DNA from: Flavobacteriales bacterium
Lineage (GTDB): Bacteria; Bacteroidota; Bacteroidia; Flavobacteriales_F; PHOS-HE28
NCBI GenBank assembly: GCA_024640205.1
Contig: JAHEFL010000087.1
Coordinates: forward strand, 1-6,837
Length of the DNA: 6,837 nucleotides
Direction of reading: 5' to 3'
Program-made: the position numbers and the translations under genes
Shown here: positions 5,460 through 6,837 of the stretch, one piece after another
How the letters are laid out: every line of letters begins with the position of its first letter
Position numbering within the stretch: the first letter of the stretch is position 1
The notes under the pieces: model-generated
Seen by the model: the letters and a program-made list of their open reading frames with translations, nothing else
Databases searched by the model: none
What the model was told of the DNA's origin: nothing

Positions 5460-6800
5460 ATGTTCGACAATCTCAATGAAAAGCTCGAAAGAGCGTTCAA
5501 GGTCCTGAAGGGACAAGGTCAGATCACGGAGATCAACGTGGCTGAAACAATGAAGGAGGTGCGCCGCGCACTTCTGGATGCCGACGTCAATTTCAAGACC
5601 GCCAAGGAGTTCACCGACCGTCTGAAGGAGAAGGCCCTTGGGCAGAACGTGCTGACGGCCGTTAGTCCTGGGCAGTTGCTCATCAAACTGGCCCAGGAGG
5701 AGTTGGCCGAACTGATGGGGGGACGGAACCAGGCGATCAACCTGGGAGGCAACCCCACCGTGATCCTGATGAGCGGCCTGCAGGGAAGTGGTAAGACCAC
5801 CTTCAGCGGCAAGCTTTCAGCCTACCTCCGCAAGAAAGGCAAGCGTCCATTACTCGTTGCATGCGACATCTATCGTCCTGCGGCCATCGATCAGTTGGAA
5901 ACGCTGGGGAAGCAGCTGGACGTGGAGGTGTACAGCGAGCGGGAGAACAAGGACCCCGTCGCCATCGCGAAGAACGCCATCGCCCATGCCAAGAACAACG
6001 GCTTCACGGCGGTGATCGTGGATACGGCTGGTCGTCTCGCCATCGATGAGGCCATGATGGCGGAGATCGCCAAGGTGAAGAAGGCGATCGACCCACAGGA
6101 GACGCTCTTCGTGGTGGACGCCATGACCGGTCAGGATGCGGTGAACACGGCCAAGGCGTTCAACGAACGGCTGAACATCGACGGTGTGGTGCTTACCAAG
6201 CTGGACGGCGATACCCGTGGTGGTGCGGCTTTATCCATCCGCAGCGTGGTGGACAAGCCCATCAAGTTCGTGGGGACGGGGGAGAAGATGGAAGCGCTGG
6301 ACGAGTTCCACCCGGACCGGATGGCGGGCCGCATCCTGGGAATGGGCGACGTGGTCTCGTTGGTGGAGCGCGCGCAGGAGAACTACGACGAGGCGGAAGC
6401 GCGCAAGCTGCAGAAGAAGATCGCCAAGGACCAGTTCGGCTTTGATGACTTCCTGGAGCAGATCGGGCAGATCAAGAAGATGGGGAACATGAAGGACCTG
6501 ATGGGCATGCTACCTGGCATGGGCAAAGCCCTGAAGAACCTGGACATCCCGGATGATGCCTTCAAGGGCATCGAGGCCATGATCCAGAGCATGACCCCGG
6601 ATGAGCGCCGCAACCCGTCCGTGATCAACGGAAGCCGCCGACAGCGGATCGCCAACGGTAGTGGCACCAGCGTTCAGGACATGAACAAGCTGATGAAGCA
6701 GTTCGAGGAGACGCGGAAGATGATGAAGATGATGGGGGACAAGACGAAGATGGCCAACATGATGAAGCAGATGCAGGCCATGCAGGGGATGAGGCGTTAA
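5460..6800 (+). CDS. ffh: signal recognition particle GTPase Ffh (SRP54)
   Basis: This gene encodes 446 residues, typical for bacterial Ffh. The protein binds 4.5S RNA and signal sequences of nascent membrane proteins, and docks on FtsY at the inner membrane. The N domain (about 1-95) contains EVRRALLDADVN (33-44). The GTPase G domain shows the P-loop GLQGSGKTT (106-114), DIYRPAAIDQL (136-146, the SRP-specific insertion region), DTAGR (188-192), TKLDGD (246-251) and GTGE (272-275). The M domain starts near 325, has LMGMLPGMGKA (347-357), the RNA-binding RRQRIANGSG (393-402) and a methionine-rich end (MKMMGDKTKMANMMKQMQAMQGM). The frame stays open upstream to 5298, but the conserved N-terminus is MFDNLNEKLERAF, which fixes the start at 5460, and the upstream codons look like intergenic DNA. 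Nothing is missing or unusual. It is divergent from the secreted protein gene and followed after 22 bases by a possible next gene. Confidence 0.98.
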   Translation: MFDNLNEKLERAFKVLKGQGQITEINVAETMKEVRRALLDADVNFKTAKEFTDRLKEKALGQNVLTAVSPGQLLIKLAQEELAELMGGRNQAINLGGNPTVILMSGLQGSGKTTFSGKLSAYLRKKGKRPLLVACDIYRPAAIDQLETLGKQLDVEVYSERENKDPVAIAKNAIAHAKNNGFTAVIVDTAGRLAIDEAMMAEIAKVKKAIDPQETLFVVDAMTGQDAVNTAKAFNERLNIDGVVLTKLDGDTRGGAALSIRSVVDKPIKFVGTGEKMEALDEFHPDRMAGRILGMGDVVSLVERAQENYDEAEARKLQKKIAKDQFGFDDFLEQIGQIKKMGNMKDLMGMLPGMGKALKNLDIPDDAFKGIEAMIQSMTPDERRNPSVINGSRRQRIANGSGTSVQDMNKLMKQFEETRKMMKMMGDKTKMANMMKQMQAMQGMRR

Positions 6801-6822
6801 CGTGGACCGACCTCAGGAAACC

Positions 6823-6837
6823 ATGGACATCGATCTT
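6823..6837 (+). CDS. possible first codons of a downstream gene
   Basis: An ATG at 6823 opens a frame (MDIDL) that continues to the window edge, 22 bases after the ffh stop and preceded by CAGGAAACC, which contains a purine-rich AGGAAA. An in-frame GTG lies at 6802. Five codons are too few to identify a product. The close spacing would suit co-transcription with ffh. Confidence 0.3.

Noticed and set aside
1..6837. A hidden defence system, CRISPR array, toxin-antitoxin pair, prophage or insertion sequence
   Set aside because: No transposase, integrase, nuclease or effector motifs, no regularly spaced direct repeats, and all long coding regions are explained by ordinary families plus one T9SS cargo.

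Overview
The window looks like ordinary chromosomal DNA from a high-GC member of the Bacteroidota. Three things support this. There is a secreted protein with a type IX secretion (Por) style C-terminal sorting domain. There is a small outer-membrane beta-barrel protein of the PorT/OMP_b-brl type. Start codons mostly lack a Shine-Dalgarno sequence, and several are preceded by elements resembling the Bacteroidota promoter (TTG, then about 20 bases, then TAnnTTTG). A Flavobacteriales-like host is my inference; no marker here fixes the order.

Layout from left to right. (1) Bases 1-885, minus: a zinc-independent medium-chain dehydrogenase/quinone reductase whose C-terminus runs off the left edge. 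(2) 1035-2267, minus: a PHBH-fold FAD-dependent monooxygenase, upstream of (1) on the same strand, with a 149-base gap holding hairpins and a T-tract. (3) 2434-2997, plus: an exported beta-barrel protein divergent from (2), with four histidines near the mature N-terminus. (4) 3006-3983, minus: a pirin-family cupin with an N-terminal export-like segment, tail to tail with (3) and only 8 bases between stop codons. (5) 3984-4298: a 315-base stretch with no credible gene, holding an imperfect inverted repeat built from ACGGAT-type units. (6) 4299-5270, minus: a T9SS-sorted secreted protein of unknown function. (7) 5460-6800, plus: ffh, the signal recognition particle GTPase, complete and canonical. 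(8) From 6823: possibly the first codons of another gene.

How the genes work together: the two neighbouring oxidoreductases could act on related small molecules, but no pathway can be read from the sequence. Ffh serves co-translational membrane insertion generally and is not specifically linked to its neighbours. The beta-barrel protein, the T9SS cargo and perhaps the pirin are all directed out of the cytoplasm, but they are not an operon.

I found no CRISPR array, tRNA, rRNA, insertion sequence, toxin-antitoxin pair or defence cassette, and no convincing new biological system. The items most worth a second look are the inverted repeat at 4092-4179, a 12-base motif shared in opposite orientation by two divergent promoter regions, the export-like N-terminus on the pirin, and a promoter that decides the start of the T9SS protein.
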